This document shows, piece by piece, positions 34,322 through 42,175 of a stretch of 64,000 nt of DNA. This DNA is from SEAL01 sp032153715. Its GTDB lineage: Bacteria > Patescibacteriota > Saccharimonadia > Saccharimonadales > Saccharimonadaceae. The DNA lies in assembly GCA_032153715.1 (NCBI GenBank), contig JALDYR010000002.1, positions 62,001 through 126,000 of the forward strand, given 5' to 3'. The stretch's first letter is position 1; each line of letters starts with the position of its first letter. The position numbers were made by a program, and so were the translations under genes. Below the pieces are notes generated by a model. The model was not told the origin of the DNA. It did no database searches and was given only the letters and a program-made list of their open reading frames with translations.

Positions 34322-34645
34322 ATTACTCCTGCCGTAGAACGGCGTTAATTACTGCTAATCGGTGGCGACTAAAAACCGGCCACCGATCGAGCTTGCGCCC
34401 CACATCTCTTTCGAAATATGACTACGTGAATAGAATACCGATGACCGGATTGATATTCACGTAGATTTATTGCCATACCTTCCCTTACGGGGGCTCTAGG
34501 CGTAGGCGACGAATCGCTTAGATTGTATTATACAACGATCAGAGGAGCAATCAAATAAAGCCTGTTCACTATTTTTAACAAACTAATCTCTTCCGACTAT
34601 ACGAAAATTTTTTGGCCAAATTCCTCTATAATGTTAACTAATCAC
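34322..34645. other. Divergent intergenic region with several inverted repeats
   Basis: 324 bp between minus- and plus-strand genes. It holds a 9-bp stem (34358-34366 with 34379-34387, ATCGGTGGC/GCCACCGAT), a 10-bp inverted repeat (34422-34431 with 34455-34464), and a 13-nt palindrome TTGTATTATACAA (34523-34535). TATAAT at 34627-34632 is the -10 of the gene at 34646. The density of dyads suggests operators for element regulation. Confidence 0.5.
34422..34464. repeat. 10-bp inverted repeat with 23-bp spacer
   Basis: CTACGTGAAT (34422-34431) and ATTCACGTAG (34455-34464) are perfect inverted copies. The spacer contains CCG/CGG pairs. An operator or recombination-site function is possible; nothing in the sequence decides between them. 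Confidence 0.5.
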
Positions 34646-35497
34646 ATGAAACCAATGACACGACCAGCAGACAACAACGATTACGCGGTGGCAAAAGTTC
34701 TCAATAAACACGTAGCCGCACTAATCGTAATGGTTATCATAGCCGACTCTTTTGGCCTACCTGAAAATTTTGAGCTAAAAGAAATCAATAAAGCGTATAT
34801 ACTCTTAGCCGACGAGCTAGACAAAATTTACGATAGAAATCCTAAATTATCTGCGATAATCCCCGAACCTATATGGAAACGCTTTGACGTGCTTGAAAGT
34901 GCGACCTGGGATATAAACGAGCACTTCGAAGATCCCGAGAACAATGAAATGCAAGCACATATCGCCAGAATCGAAAGATTATGTATCATATCAGGCGTAG
35001 AGACGCCCGACTTATCGAGCAAGCAACAGGAACTGATCGACTACGCGGATGTTGTTAGGCGCAAATACGGCGGACTAATCCAAGAGACGCGGGACGCCAA
35101 CAAGCTAAAAGAAGAGGATAACTGGCATATCGCCGAATATGCGCTAACATATAAGCCCGACGGCACGCTACTTGTAAACGATGTACTCAAGCTCAAAAAG
35201 GCTCATGCCGGCTCAATCACCGAAAAGCTGCTAGAGCAAGCTCAAAAGAGCCCATACGCACTATTTAAGCCCGACTTAGGGCAAACATCACGCAACCTAA
35301 GTACTGTCTTGAGTGGCGCAGGCATCACGCCAACATTACGGCAACTGTTCTTCCCTGTCGTAAGCAAAAGTAAAGGCGTACTCTTCCGACCCATTGTCAC
35401 ACGAGAACAAGCCGGTGCTGATAATATCAATACTTCTGAACTAGACGTTGAGCTCAAAGAACTCAATGCTGACATACAGCCCGGGAAAACACTCTAA
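34646..35497 (+). CDS. Hypothetical element protein
   Basis: About 283 aa from the ATG at 34646. The preceding in-frame ATG at 34631 overlaps the TATAAT box (34627-34632) and cannot be transcribed from it. The protein is soluble, helix-rich, with mixed charge; HVAALIVMVIIADSF near the N-terminus is hydrophobic but too short and interrupted for a sure TM. GAGITPTLRQLFFP lies near the C-terminus. Not recognised. It is the first gene of a plus-strand run that ends with the serine recombinase, so it is probably an element cargo or regulatory gene. Confidence 0.55.
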   Translation: MKPMTRPADNNDYAVAKVLNKHVAALIVMVIIADSFGLPENFELKEINKAYILLADELDKIYDRNPKLSAIIPEPIWKRFDVLESATWDINEHFEDPENNEMQAHIARIERLCIISGVETPDLSSKQQELIDYADVVRRKYGGLIQETRDANKLKEEDNWHIAEYALTYKPDGTLLVNDVLKLKKAHAGSITEKLLEQAQKSPYALFKPDLGQTSRNLSTVLSGAGITPTLRQLFFPVVSKSKGVLFRPIVTREQAGADNINTSELDVELKELNADIQPGKTL

Positions 35498-35657
35498 ACC
35501 GAACTGAAATTACTCGTAGCTGAACGAGTTCGTTACAACATAAAACGCAATCGACGACAATAGGCCATCGATATTCTTAAATAGTGCCAAGACGAATAAT
35601 CTGAGCCGACCTAGCCTTAATCGTCCCGCTAGGAAAGCTCGTCTACGAGGAGTAGAT

Positions 35658-35807
35658 ATGTCACTCAATAAAAATTTAATAACAAAGTTCCAGGCTCTCT
35701 ATTTAGAAAAATTCGCCACTGAAATTAGTTACGATATTGCCGAGTTACAGCTAAAGGAACTGGCTGACCTAGTTAGAAACACAGCCTCAGCGGTGAGGGC
35801 GCGATAG
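35658..35807 (+). CDS. Very small hypothetical protein
   Basis: 49 aa, helical (MSLNKNLITKFQALYLEKF...LQLKELADLVRNTASAVRAR). A strong GAGGAG site lies 7 nt upstream, and the stop is one base before the next ATG at 35809, so the two genes form a unit. Small helical proteins beside recombinases are often DNA-binding accessory factors, but nothing here proves that. Confidence 0.55.
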   Translation: MSLNKNLITKFQALYLEKFATEISYDIAELQLKELADLVRNTASAVRAR

Positions 35808-35808
35808 A

Positions 35809-36150
35809 ATGGCTAAACTTTTTACAATCGAGGCCAAGGTTCACAAAAGAGTCCCTCAAGGTTACAGGGTTAAGGTATCGATACTGGATTTAGGAATGTA
35901 TATAAACGGTGCCGTTACTCAACCGCCAAATAAGGCACATTCAGACTGGTGGGTATTTCCGCCATCGCAAAATGTCTACGGCAACTTCATTACCATACTT
36001 GAGTTCGACAAGAAAAAGCCCCTTTGGGAAGAACTCCGCACTGCGTGCATTGAAGCAACTAAGCAATTCATCTCAGAGGAAGATGCAGGACCCGTGGACA
36101 TTCCGGGTGCCCCTATCGATATTAGTTATATAGATATACCCTTCAAGTAA
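35809..36150 (+). CDS. Hypothetical protein, element-associated
   Basis: 113 aa, soluble. Beta-rich N-terminal part (YRVKVSILDLGMYINGAVTQPPN, DWWVFPPSQ) followed by an LWEELRTACIEATKQF helix. The pattern of a strand, a loop with W-W-V-x-P-P and a C-terminal helix is reminiscent of small single-strand nucleic-acid-binding or SpoVG-like proteins, but the match is weak. It is cotranscribed with the 49-aa gene and precedes the recombinase by 123 bp. Confidence 0.55.
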   Translation: MAKLFTIEAKVHKRVPQGYRVKVSILDLGMYINGAVTQPPNKAHSDWWVFPPSQNVYGNFITILEFDKKKPLWEELRTACIEATKQFISEEDAGPVDIPGAPIDISYIDIPFK

Positions 36151-36187
36151 CCTTTAACTAAACCTTTATATTAAAAGACCTTTATAT

Positions 36188-36205
36188 ATAAAGATATATC
36201 TTTAT
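36188..36205. promoter_or_regulatory. Perfect 18-bp palindrome upstream of the recombinase
   Basis: ATAAAGATATATCTTTAT is a perfect 18-bp palindrome. To its left CCTTTA occurs three times as spaced direct copies between about 36150 and 36185. It may be an operator, an accessory recombinase-binding site or a replication-type iteron; the location favours recombinase control. Confidence 0.45.
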
Positions 36206-36273
36206 AAAGATGGGCCTAGAAGTAAAGGAATAAACATATATAGTGGATCCATCCATTTATTAGGAGGAAGAAT

Positions 36274-37908
36274 ATGGAACGTAATTTACAAGGCTTGCGA
36301 TACCGGCTATACGCTCGCAAATCTACCGACACGGAAGACAGACAAATACAATCACTTGACGATCAAGAAAAAGCAATGATCGCAACCGCAAAACGAGAGG
36401 GCGCCCGCATTATGGGCGACCCTTTGCGAGAGAGCAAGTCCGCTAAGCGCCCGTTCGTGCGCCCGCTCTTTGACGAGCTCCTGCAGGACATCGAGGACGG
36501 AAAAATTGACGGTATCGTTTGCTGGAAGCTGGATCGCCTCTCCCGCAATCCTACCGACAGCGGCCGCATACAGCAACTTCTACAAGACGGTAAGTTGAAG
36601 CACATCCTCACCAGCGATAAGAGTTACTATCCTGAAGATAATGCGATAGTCTTTAGTGTTGAAGCCGGGATGTCTAACCAGTACATACGTGAGCTTGCAA
36701 GCAATACCAAACGTGGCATGAAATCTAAAGCTGAAAAGGGAGATAAACCAGGAGTACCGCCAGTCGGCTATCTGAACGACAAAGCTAACAAGACTATCAT
36801 TATCGACCCTGAAAGATTTGGACTAATCCGAATACTTTGGGACAAAATGTTGACTGGTGCATACTCGGTGGCACAGCTAAAAAATATAGCCGACAAAGAG
36901 CTACATATCACATCAGTAAAGCGTCAGAGAATCGGTGGCCATCCGATCGCCTACTCTACTTTGTTTACTATGTTCCGGAATCCGTTCTACGCAGGCAAAC
37001 TAGTTTTTAATGGCCAGGAGTATCCAGGAAACCATACCGCCATGATCACTAAAGAAGAGTTTGAAAAAGTTCAACAAATAATCGACCCCCTGCATACAAC
37101 ACGGCCCAAAGACAGGTCTTATAACTTTCAACTACGAAATCTGTTTCGCTGCGGAGAGTGTGGCTTCGCCATAACTGCCGAAGAAAAACGAAAGCATCTG
37201 AAATCTAGCGGTGAAGTCAAGGCATATACTTACTATCACTGCACTGGAAAGAGCAAGGTAATCAGCTGTGGTCAACGTCATCAGCATGTATCGGAAGATG
37301 AGTTGCTACGACAGCTCAAAGATAAGATCACTAAATTCACTATTGATCCGGAGTTCTACAAACTTGCGATTGAAGCCCTGGCTCAAGAAGAGGATGAAGT
37401 GATCGTAAAAGATCAGGTGCAAACAGCTTCTCGGGATCGGGCTATTGAGAAAAAGACGCAAGCAATCATCAATCTTAGGCGTATGCGATATAGCGGTGAA
37501 GCTGATGACGACTCATGGTACTTTGCAGAAATGCAAACCCTTGAGAGTGAACTCGAAGATCTTCAAAGTGAACGGAATAAATCCGAATATAAAGCTCGCG
37601 ATTGGCGCGCGAAGGCCGATGAAGTATTTACCTTCGCTCGCTATGCTAAAGAAGACTTTAATAGCGACGATATTGAGAAGAAACGAGCCGTTATCGTAAG
37701 ACTGAGTGAGGTGCTTACGCTTATGGATAGAACCATTCAATTCACCCCTAATAAGTACTTCGTTCCTCTAGAAAAAATGAATGAGAGTCAACTACAGCTC
37801 TCTGAAATGGTTAGAACCGACTCCCAACAGAGGGGAATCGGTTCTAATGACCATATAATAACATCTTGGCTCCGGCAGCTGGGCTCGAACCAGCGACCTA
37901 ATCGTTAA
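36274..37908 (+). CDS. Large serine recombinase / integrase
   Basis: 544 aa, AGGAGGA before the ATG. The resolvase domain (about 1-150) has YARKSTDTEDRQ with the catalytic Ser near residue 16, then DGIVCWKLDRLSRNP. The recombinase domain follows (about 165-290). A zinc ribbon CGECG...YYHCTG...SCG lies at about 293-335, then a coiled coil (about 390-450). It is the integrase of a mobile element. Its last 13 codons (from 37867) lie inside the tRNA-Asn gene on the other strand, and its stop TAA is in the antisense of the anticodon loop. The C-terminus is therefore shaped by the integration site. Confidence 0.95.
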   Translation: MERNLQGLRYRLYARKSTDTEDRQIQSLDDQEKAMIATAKREGARIMGDPLRESKSAKRPFVRPLFDELLQDIEDGKIDGIVCWKLDRLSRNPTDSGRIQQLLQDGKLKHILTSDKSYYPEDNAIVFSVEAGMSNQYIRELASNTKRGMKSKAEKGDKPGVPPVGYLNDKANKTIIIDPERFGLIRILWDKMLTGAYSVAQLKNIADKELHITSVKRQRIGGHPIAYSTLFTMFRNPFYAGKLVFNGQEYPGNHTAMITKEEFEKVQQIIDPLHTTRPKDRSYNFQLRNLFRCGECGFAITAEEKRKHLKSSGEVKAYTYYHCTGKSKVISCGQRHQHVSEDELLRQLKDKITKFTIDPEFYKLAIEALAQEEDEVIVKDQVQTASRDRAIEKKTQAIINLRRMRYSGEADDDSWYFAEMQTLESELEDLQSERNKSEYKARDWRAKADEVFTFARYAKEDFNSDDIEKKRAVIVRLSEVLTLMDRTIQFTPNKYFVPLEKMNESQLQLSEMVRTDSQQRGIGSNDHIITSWLRQLGSNQRPNR

Positions 37909-37941
37909 CAGCGATCCGCTCTACCACTGAGCTATGCCGGA
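37870..37941 (-). tRNA. tRNA-Asn (GTT)
   Basis: On the minus strand: acceptor TCCGGCA/TGCCGGA, D-arm GCTC...GAGC, anticodon stem GATCG/CGATT with loop CTGTTAA (anticodon GTT), T-arm GCTGG-TTCGAGC-CCAGC, discriminator G, and an encoded CCA at 37869-37867. All four stems pair, with a wobble in the anticodon stem. The 3' half overlaps the end of the recombinase gene on the opposite strand. Confidence 0.95.
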
Positions 37942-37952
37942 GTACAGAGGCA

Positions 37953-37982
37953 ATTATACCCGATTCCACCCACTAGGGTCAA
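37953..37982 (-). promoter_or_regulatory. Promoter of tRNA-Asn
   Basis: On the minus strand TTGACC (37982-37977), an 18-nt spacer and TATAAT (37958-37953), ending 11 nt before the tRNA 5' end at 37941. It is close to the sigma70 consensus. Confidence 0.8.
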
Positions 37983-38008
37983 GAGGGGTTGGGTGTAAAT
38001 TGCAACCT

Positions 38009-40003
38009 TTAGCTACTAGCGACCTTTACGGCCTTTAACTCTTGGATTTTTTTCGTCAACTTCGTGATATTTTCCCAGCTTGACCCATCTGACAGGACCG
38101 TTAGTGCATACATACCTTTCGTCGCATTAATAATCGCCGATTCATGCCGAAGGGTGCCGCTCTCACCAATAATATACCCGATTGATTCACCTTTATTTAC
38201 CCCAGCAGACATTCCCTCGCTAACGTGAGCAGTTCGACTGTAGCCCAGTAGTTTCTGTCCGCCTTGGGTTCGAGCAATTTGATTTTGCTGCAAGCGCACC
38301 ATGAAGTTATGGATATCTGCCACCGATGTTACACTATCCTTGCCAGCAAACGTCGTACCCGTTAAGCCTAGCTCTTTCCCCTTCGCTGTCGTCAGCGCGT
38401 GACCAAACCGTTCATAAAAACCTTGGCGACAGTCAGCGTCAGATTGCTCAAGCATATCTTTCAAACATTCCGTGACATCGCGACTACCAGCGATTTTTTC
38501 AGCCGAGCGCAGCGCACCGGAATACTGCTCCATCACCACACCATAGCCAAGATACATGCCCTCAAGGCCACTTGAAGGGTATTTGGCATCCATGCGATAG
38601 TTTGCGCTTCGCAAATTGCGAACACCCGTTAATTCCGTAAAAGCCAGTCCGTACGTACCTGGATTATCTTGGGCAAATTGTGCCAATAAGGCCGAGAAGC
38701 CAGTGCTCGTTGGCGTATAGCTGCGAGTATAAACCATCGTTGGACCAACCGCGCGAGTCGAGGCCGTCACCTGCTGCACTTTGTCATTAATATATGTCTC
38801 GACGGCTGCAAGAATTTTATCGACGTCAACTTCTGTACCGCCAGCGCCATTAACGCGCGAAGTTTCCGTAAAATCCGTCGTACTAATCTTGCTCACGCCC
38901 GGTTTTTTAACAATCTTACTAGCCACGTTTGCACCCAGATACGCTTTCATGCGGTCATTATTAACACTATAAGCAAGCTTGGCGGTTTGATTAGAGCTAT
39001 TATCAAGCGACTCCGGCGGAATATCACTCTTGAAATCCAGCCAGCTAAGGACGATACGTCCGGGAATTTGCTGCGTTTCACTCCCTACGACCATTGGCAT
39101 TGGCGTGCGTAAACGATTATTTAATGTATCAGCCAGCGCCCGAGCTTTGTCGTTATCGACCTTGGCTGGCTTTTCGTCAATTTGAATACGAACTTCATTT
39201 TTCACCTTTGGCGTTGGCTCCACTGCGGCAAGGGCTTGCTGGAATTGCGTAATATCACAGGTACCACCTGGTACTGACGGTACAACTTGCAGCTGACTAT
39301 CGATCAACTTTAGCGTGGCGTCTTTAGCAAGAATGTTACAGCCGTTATAGACCTCGCTTTGGGTATATGATTCGATCTTTGCCTTGTCATAGACGTAGGC
39401 CATCTCACCTGTTTTTGCGACATTGTTCGCCCATAGGAACGAGCCAGGAATGAGGCGAAGATAAAATGGATAGTCAATGGCGCTCAGTCGAGCTTCATTG
39501 TCTACGGCAATCCCAATATCTTTCATACTCGCTGATTGGAACGCGGCTTCGTTTTCACCAAAGTAGATTGCCAATTTCAGCTCGCCGTACAGTCCATCCA
39601 GCTTCTTGGCCGCGTCCGTCTTGCGCATGCCACTCAAGTTAACGCCATCCACCTTTGCGCCCGGTAATAGACGCGAGCCAGGGTAGACAATTTGAAAAAT
39701 TAAAATACCCAAAAGAACTACGCCAAGCGTAATGAGCAGGACGCGACGCCAGTGGGCTTTCATCCAATCGTTAAAGACAAGTGCAAACGGCCCCTTAACG
39801 ACGGGGTGCGGGGGCGTTAGCGGTTGCGGCGCACCAAATCCCGATGGCTGCATAGGCGGAGGCGATGATTGGTATGGCTGCGGCTGATATGGAGTAGTTG
39901 GCGGTTGTGGCCACTGCTGCGGTGGCTGTGACACAGGTGGCTGCGGAGCTGGTGCCGGGCCATAAAAAGAGTCCTGCGATGGTTGATCATTATTTGGATT
40001 CAT
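38009..40003 (-). CDS. PG-binding and beta-lactamase-fold pseudoenzyme, membrane-anchored
   Basis: 664 aa. A Pro/Gln-rich cytoplasmic N-terminus (about 1-80) precedes one TM (about 91-113). PG_binding_4 (VanW-associated) modules follow, with VDGVNLSGMRKTDA (about 128-141). The C-terminal 220 residues align with the serine beta-lactamase/PBP domain of its neighbour at 40052-41779, but the S-x-x-K site there (STYK) is GLEG here. S-D-N has become SDA, and K-x-G has become SIG. All three catalytic motifs are lost, so it is probably a non-catalytic peptidoglycan-binding or regulatory paralog. Confidence 0.8.
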   Translation of the reverse strand: MNPNNDQPSQDSFYGPAPAPQPPVSQPPQQWPQPPTTPYQPQPYQSSPPPMQPSGFGAPQPLTPPHPVVKGPFALVFNDWMKAHWRRVLLITLGVVLLGILIFQIVYPGSRLLPGAKVDGVNLSGMRKTDAAKKLDGLYGELKLAIYFGENEAAFQSASMKDIGIAVDNEARLSAIDYPFYLRLIPGSFLWANNVAKTGEMAYVYDKAKIESYTQSEVYNGCNILAKDATLKLIDSQLQVVPSVPGGTCDITQFQQALAAVEPTPKVKNEVRIQIDEKPAKVDNDKARALADTLNNRLRTPMPMVVGSETQQIPGRIVLSWLDFKSDIPPESLDNSSNQTAKLAYSVNNDRMKAYLGANVASKIVKKPGVSKISTTDFTETSRVNGAGGTEVDVDKILAAVETYINDKVQQVTASTRAVGPTMVYTRSYTPTSTGFSALLAQFAQDNPGTYGLAFTELTGVRNLRSANYRMDAKYPSSGLEGMYLGYGVVMEQYSGALRSAEKIAGSRDVTECLKDMLEQSDADCRQGFYERFGHALTTAKGKELGLTGTTFAGKDSVTSVADIHNFMVRLQQNQIARTQGGQKLLGYSRTAHVSEGMSAGVNKGESIGYIIGESGTLRHESAIINATKGMYALTVLSDGSSWENITKLTKKIQELKAVKVASS

Positions 40004-40051
40004 AACTAGTACCCCTATAGTACATTGTGCTTACGCTTTTGTCACCTCTAT

Positions 40052-41779
40052 TTAACGGGCCCGCAGCGCTTCAATTTGCTTGGTCAAATCAGCAAGCGTC
40101 GCCCAGCTGCTGCCATCGCTCATAATCGACAAAACCACTGGACCGGATGGGCCATAAATGACCGCCGCATCATGTAAAAATCCGTCCAAAAAGCCGACTT
40201 TATCGGCCACTTGCCCGTTTGCGCCGGCCGGAATTCCCTGGCGATAGACGTTGCGCTTCATGGCGCCAAGCAACCGTGCGCGACTGTCAGCATTGAGCAT
40301 CTGCCCCGCTTCAAGACTACCCAGGAAGGTCGTCAAATCACCCGCCGAAGTTTCAGGAATTGACCCCATAAATGACGTATTGGTTAGACCAAGCGCCTTC
40401 ATTTCATCAGTCAAAGCCCGAAAACCAATTTTGTTAAGTAGCGTTTCGCCACACGGATTATCCGACTTTACGATCATGTCGTCAAAACACTTCGCCAGAT
40501 CGCGACCGCCCTGAATTTGATCCGTCCACTTCCACGTCCCCGCCTCGACTCGCTTCAATGTACCGTACGCCACATATAGCTTATAGGTGCTAGCCGTGCG
40601 GAAACGCTTTGTATCATTGTAGGTCGCGCGGCGATGCTGACCCGACAGCTCTACCATCGAAATACCAAAGCTCCCCGGATGCGATTCTGCATATTGCTTC
40701 ATAAGCGCCGAAAGTCCCGTATCGGTTGGACTATAGTTACGTGTATATTCAACCCGCGGCGCCACAACAGCCGTAGCAACGACGATGTCTGGTCGTTTAT
40801 CAATCAAAAAGTCTGTAATTACCTGCAAAGTACTGTCGACATTAAGCGCCTGCCCATTCGCCCCATTAACGCGTGCCGTTTCCATAAAATCCATGGTCGT
40901 CACTTTACTCACCCCGGCGGCCTTGGTGACTTTTGGCGCTATCTGCTTGTTCAAGAAATCAGCCGAGCGCTCTTTGTTTACACCGACGGTCAGTTTATTA
41001 TCGGGCGTACTAAAATCAAGCCACGAAAGCAGTGTCTTTTTCTCGACCGCGATCGTTTGATCGCCAGCTTTTACTGTCACGCCACTCCCAATACGCTTCG
41101 TTAGTGATGCGGCAAATGTCTTTGCCTGCTCGTCCTTTACAACTGGCTCGATAATATTCATCGGGATACGAGCAATAGTCGCGCTCTGCAGTGTCGGCCG
41201 CACTGACAGCAGCTGTTTTTTCACATCTTCAACCTTACAGGTGCCGCCCGCTACCGCCGACTGCACGACCAGCTGATCATTACTAACTTTTGGCAGAGCA
41301 TTCTTTGGCTGCACATTGCATGACTCACCTAACTCTTTATTAATATAGGCCTGGGTTTTTGATTGATCAAAGTCATACACAGGTGCGTCTGCCGCCGTTG
41401 CCATATGCGCCCAAAAGAGCGACGTCGGGATCAAGCGCAGCCACCAATCATAAGACACAGTTTCAATTCGCTGACCGTTATCGACGGCCAGGCCAATAGC
41501 AGCCAGCGTCGAATTACGATAAGGTTCTTTTGTATCGCCAAAATAAAGCTGCACGGTTTTTGCAACGTACTGTTTATCGAGCTCCCATTTTGCATCCTTT
41601 TTATCCCAGCCACTCACATTAACGCCGTCAATCGACATAAATAATGGCAGTCTATCTCCAGGATAAACCAGCTGTATGAGAAGCAAAAGGCCGGCGAGTC
41701 CACCACCGCCATAGAGGGCAAGTTGTCGCCAATGCTGTCGTCCCCACCCGTAAGCAACTGCTATTTTCTGACGCATCAT
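40052..41779 (-). CDS. Serine beta-lactamase/PBP-like hydrolase with PG-binding domains
   Basis: 575 aa. A short basic N-terminus and one TM (about 19-39) are followed by PG_binding_4-like regions (IDGVNVSGWDKKDA). The C-terminal serine hydrolase domain has all three class A/PBP motifs: S-x-x-K in TASTYKLYVAYG, S-D-N in KSDNPCGETLL, and K-V-G in VADKVGFLDG. It should be an extracytoplasmic active-site serine enzyme, perhaps a D,D-peptidase or a beta-lactamase-like endopeptidase acting on peptidoglycan. TATAAT lies 8 nt before the ATG, so the message is near-leaderless. It is followed by its dead paralog 48 bp downstream. Confidence 0.85.
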   Translation of the reverse strand: MMRQKIAVAYGWGRQHWRQLALYGGGGLAGLLLLIQLVYPGDRLPLFMSIDGVNVSGWDKKDAKWELDKQYVAKTVQLYFGDTKEPYRNSTLAAIGLAVDNGQRIETVSYDWWLRLIPTSLFWAHMATAADAPVYDFDQSKTQAYINKELGESCNVQPKNALPKVSNDQLVVQSAVAGGTCKVEDVKKQLLSVRPTLQSATIARIPMNIIEPVVKDEQAKTFAASLTKRIGSGVTVKAGDQTIAVEKKTLLSWLDFSTPDNKLTVGVNKERSADFLNKQIAPKVTKAAGVSKVTTMDFMETARVNGANGQALNVDSTLQVITDFLIDKRPDIVVATAVVAPRVEYTRNYSPTDTGLSALMKQYAESHPGSFGISMVELSGQHRRATYNDTKRFRTASTYKLYVAYGTLKRVEAGTWKWTDQIQGGRDLAKCFDDMIVKSDNPCGETLLNKIGFRALTDEMKALGLTNTSFMGSIPETSAGDLTTFLGSLEAGQMLNADSRARLLGAMKRNVYRQGIPAGANGQVADKVGFLDGFLHDAAVIYGPSGPVVLSIMSDGSSWATLADLTKQIEALRAR

Positions 41780-41797
41780 TGCTATCCATTATACCAT

Positions 41798-42175
41798 TCA
41801 AGCAAGTTGGTCGTCGTTTTCGTCAGCAATTCCCAATATCTTTAAGGTATTCTGCAGCGTTTTCACTGTTTCTTCGTCCGCGCCATCATCAATTCGTTTT
41901 TTCACTTCACGTTTAAGCCACTGTATGTGCGCCGTATCGGGCTGTTTCGTTTCTGTCGCCAGCGACACGACTTCAATAGACCGAGCCGAATTATCTCGCT
42001 TGCGCAGATACCCTTTTGCAATTAACCCATCGACGTGCGTCGCTACTGTTGAAACAGATTTATAGCCCAGCGCCCGCATAATTTCCCGGTAGCTTGGCCC
42101 GTAATTATTCCCTTTGATAAAGCCGTCGATAAATGACAACAACTCTCGCTGTTTTTTACTTGCGCGTTCGTTCAC
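41798..42175 (-). CDS. LexA-type winged-helix regulator without protease domain
   Basis: 125 aa. Residues about 6-70 (KKQRELLSFIDGFIKGNNYGPSYREI...GYKSVSTVATHVDGLIAKGYLRK) match the LexA DNA-binding winged helix, including the recognition-helix S-x-S-T-V-x-x-H. The S24 autoprotease domain is absent; a charged helical tail replaces it. It overlaps the O-antigen-ligase-like gene by 20 bp and precedes the serine hydrolase by 18 bp on the same strand. It therefore seems to be a local regulator of an envelope operon, not the SOS repressor. Confidence 0.8.
   Translation of the reverse strand: MNERASKKQRELLSFIDGFIKGNNYGPSYREIMRALGYKSVSTVATHVDGLIAKGYLRKRDNSARSIEVVSLATETKQPDTAHIQWLKREVKKRIDDGADEETVKTLQNTLKILGIADENDDQLA

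Noticed and set aside
34358..34387. Terminator call for the ATCGGTGGC hairpin
   Set aside because: No T-run follows on either strand and no gene ends directly before it, so it is described only as an inverted repeat.
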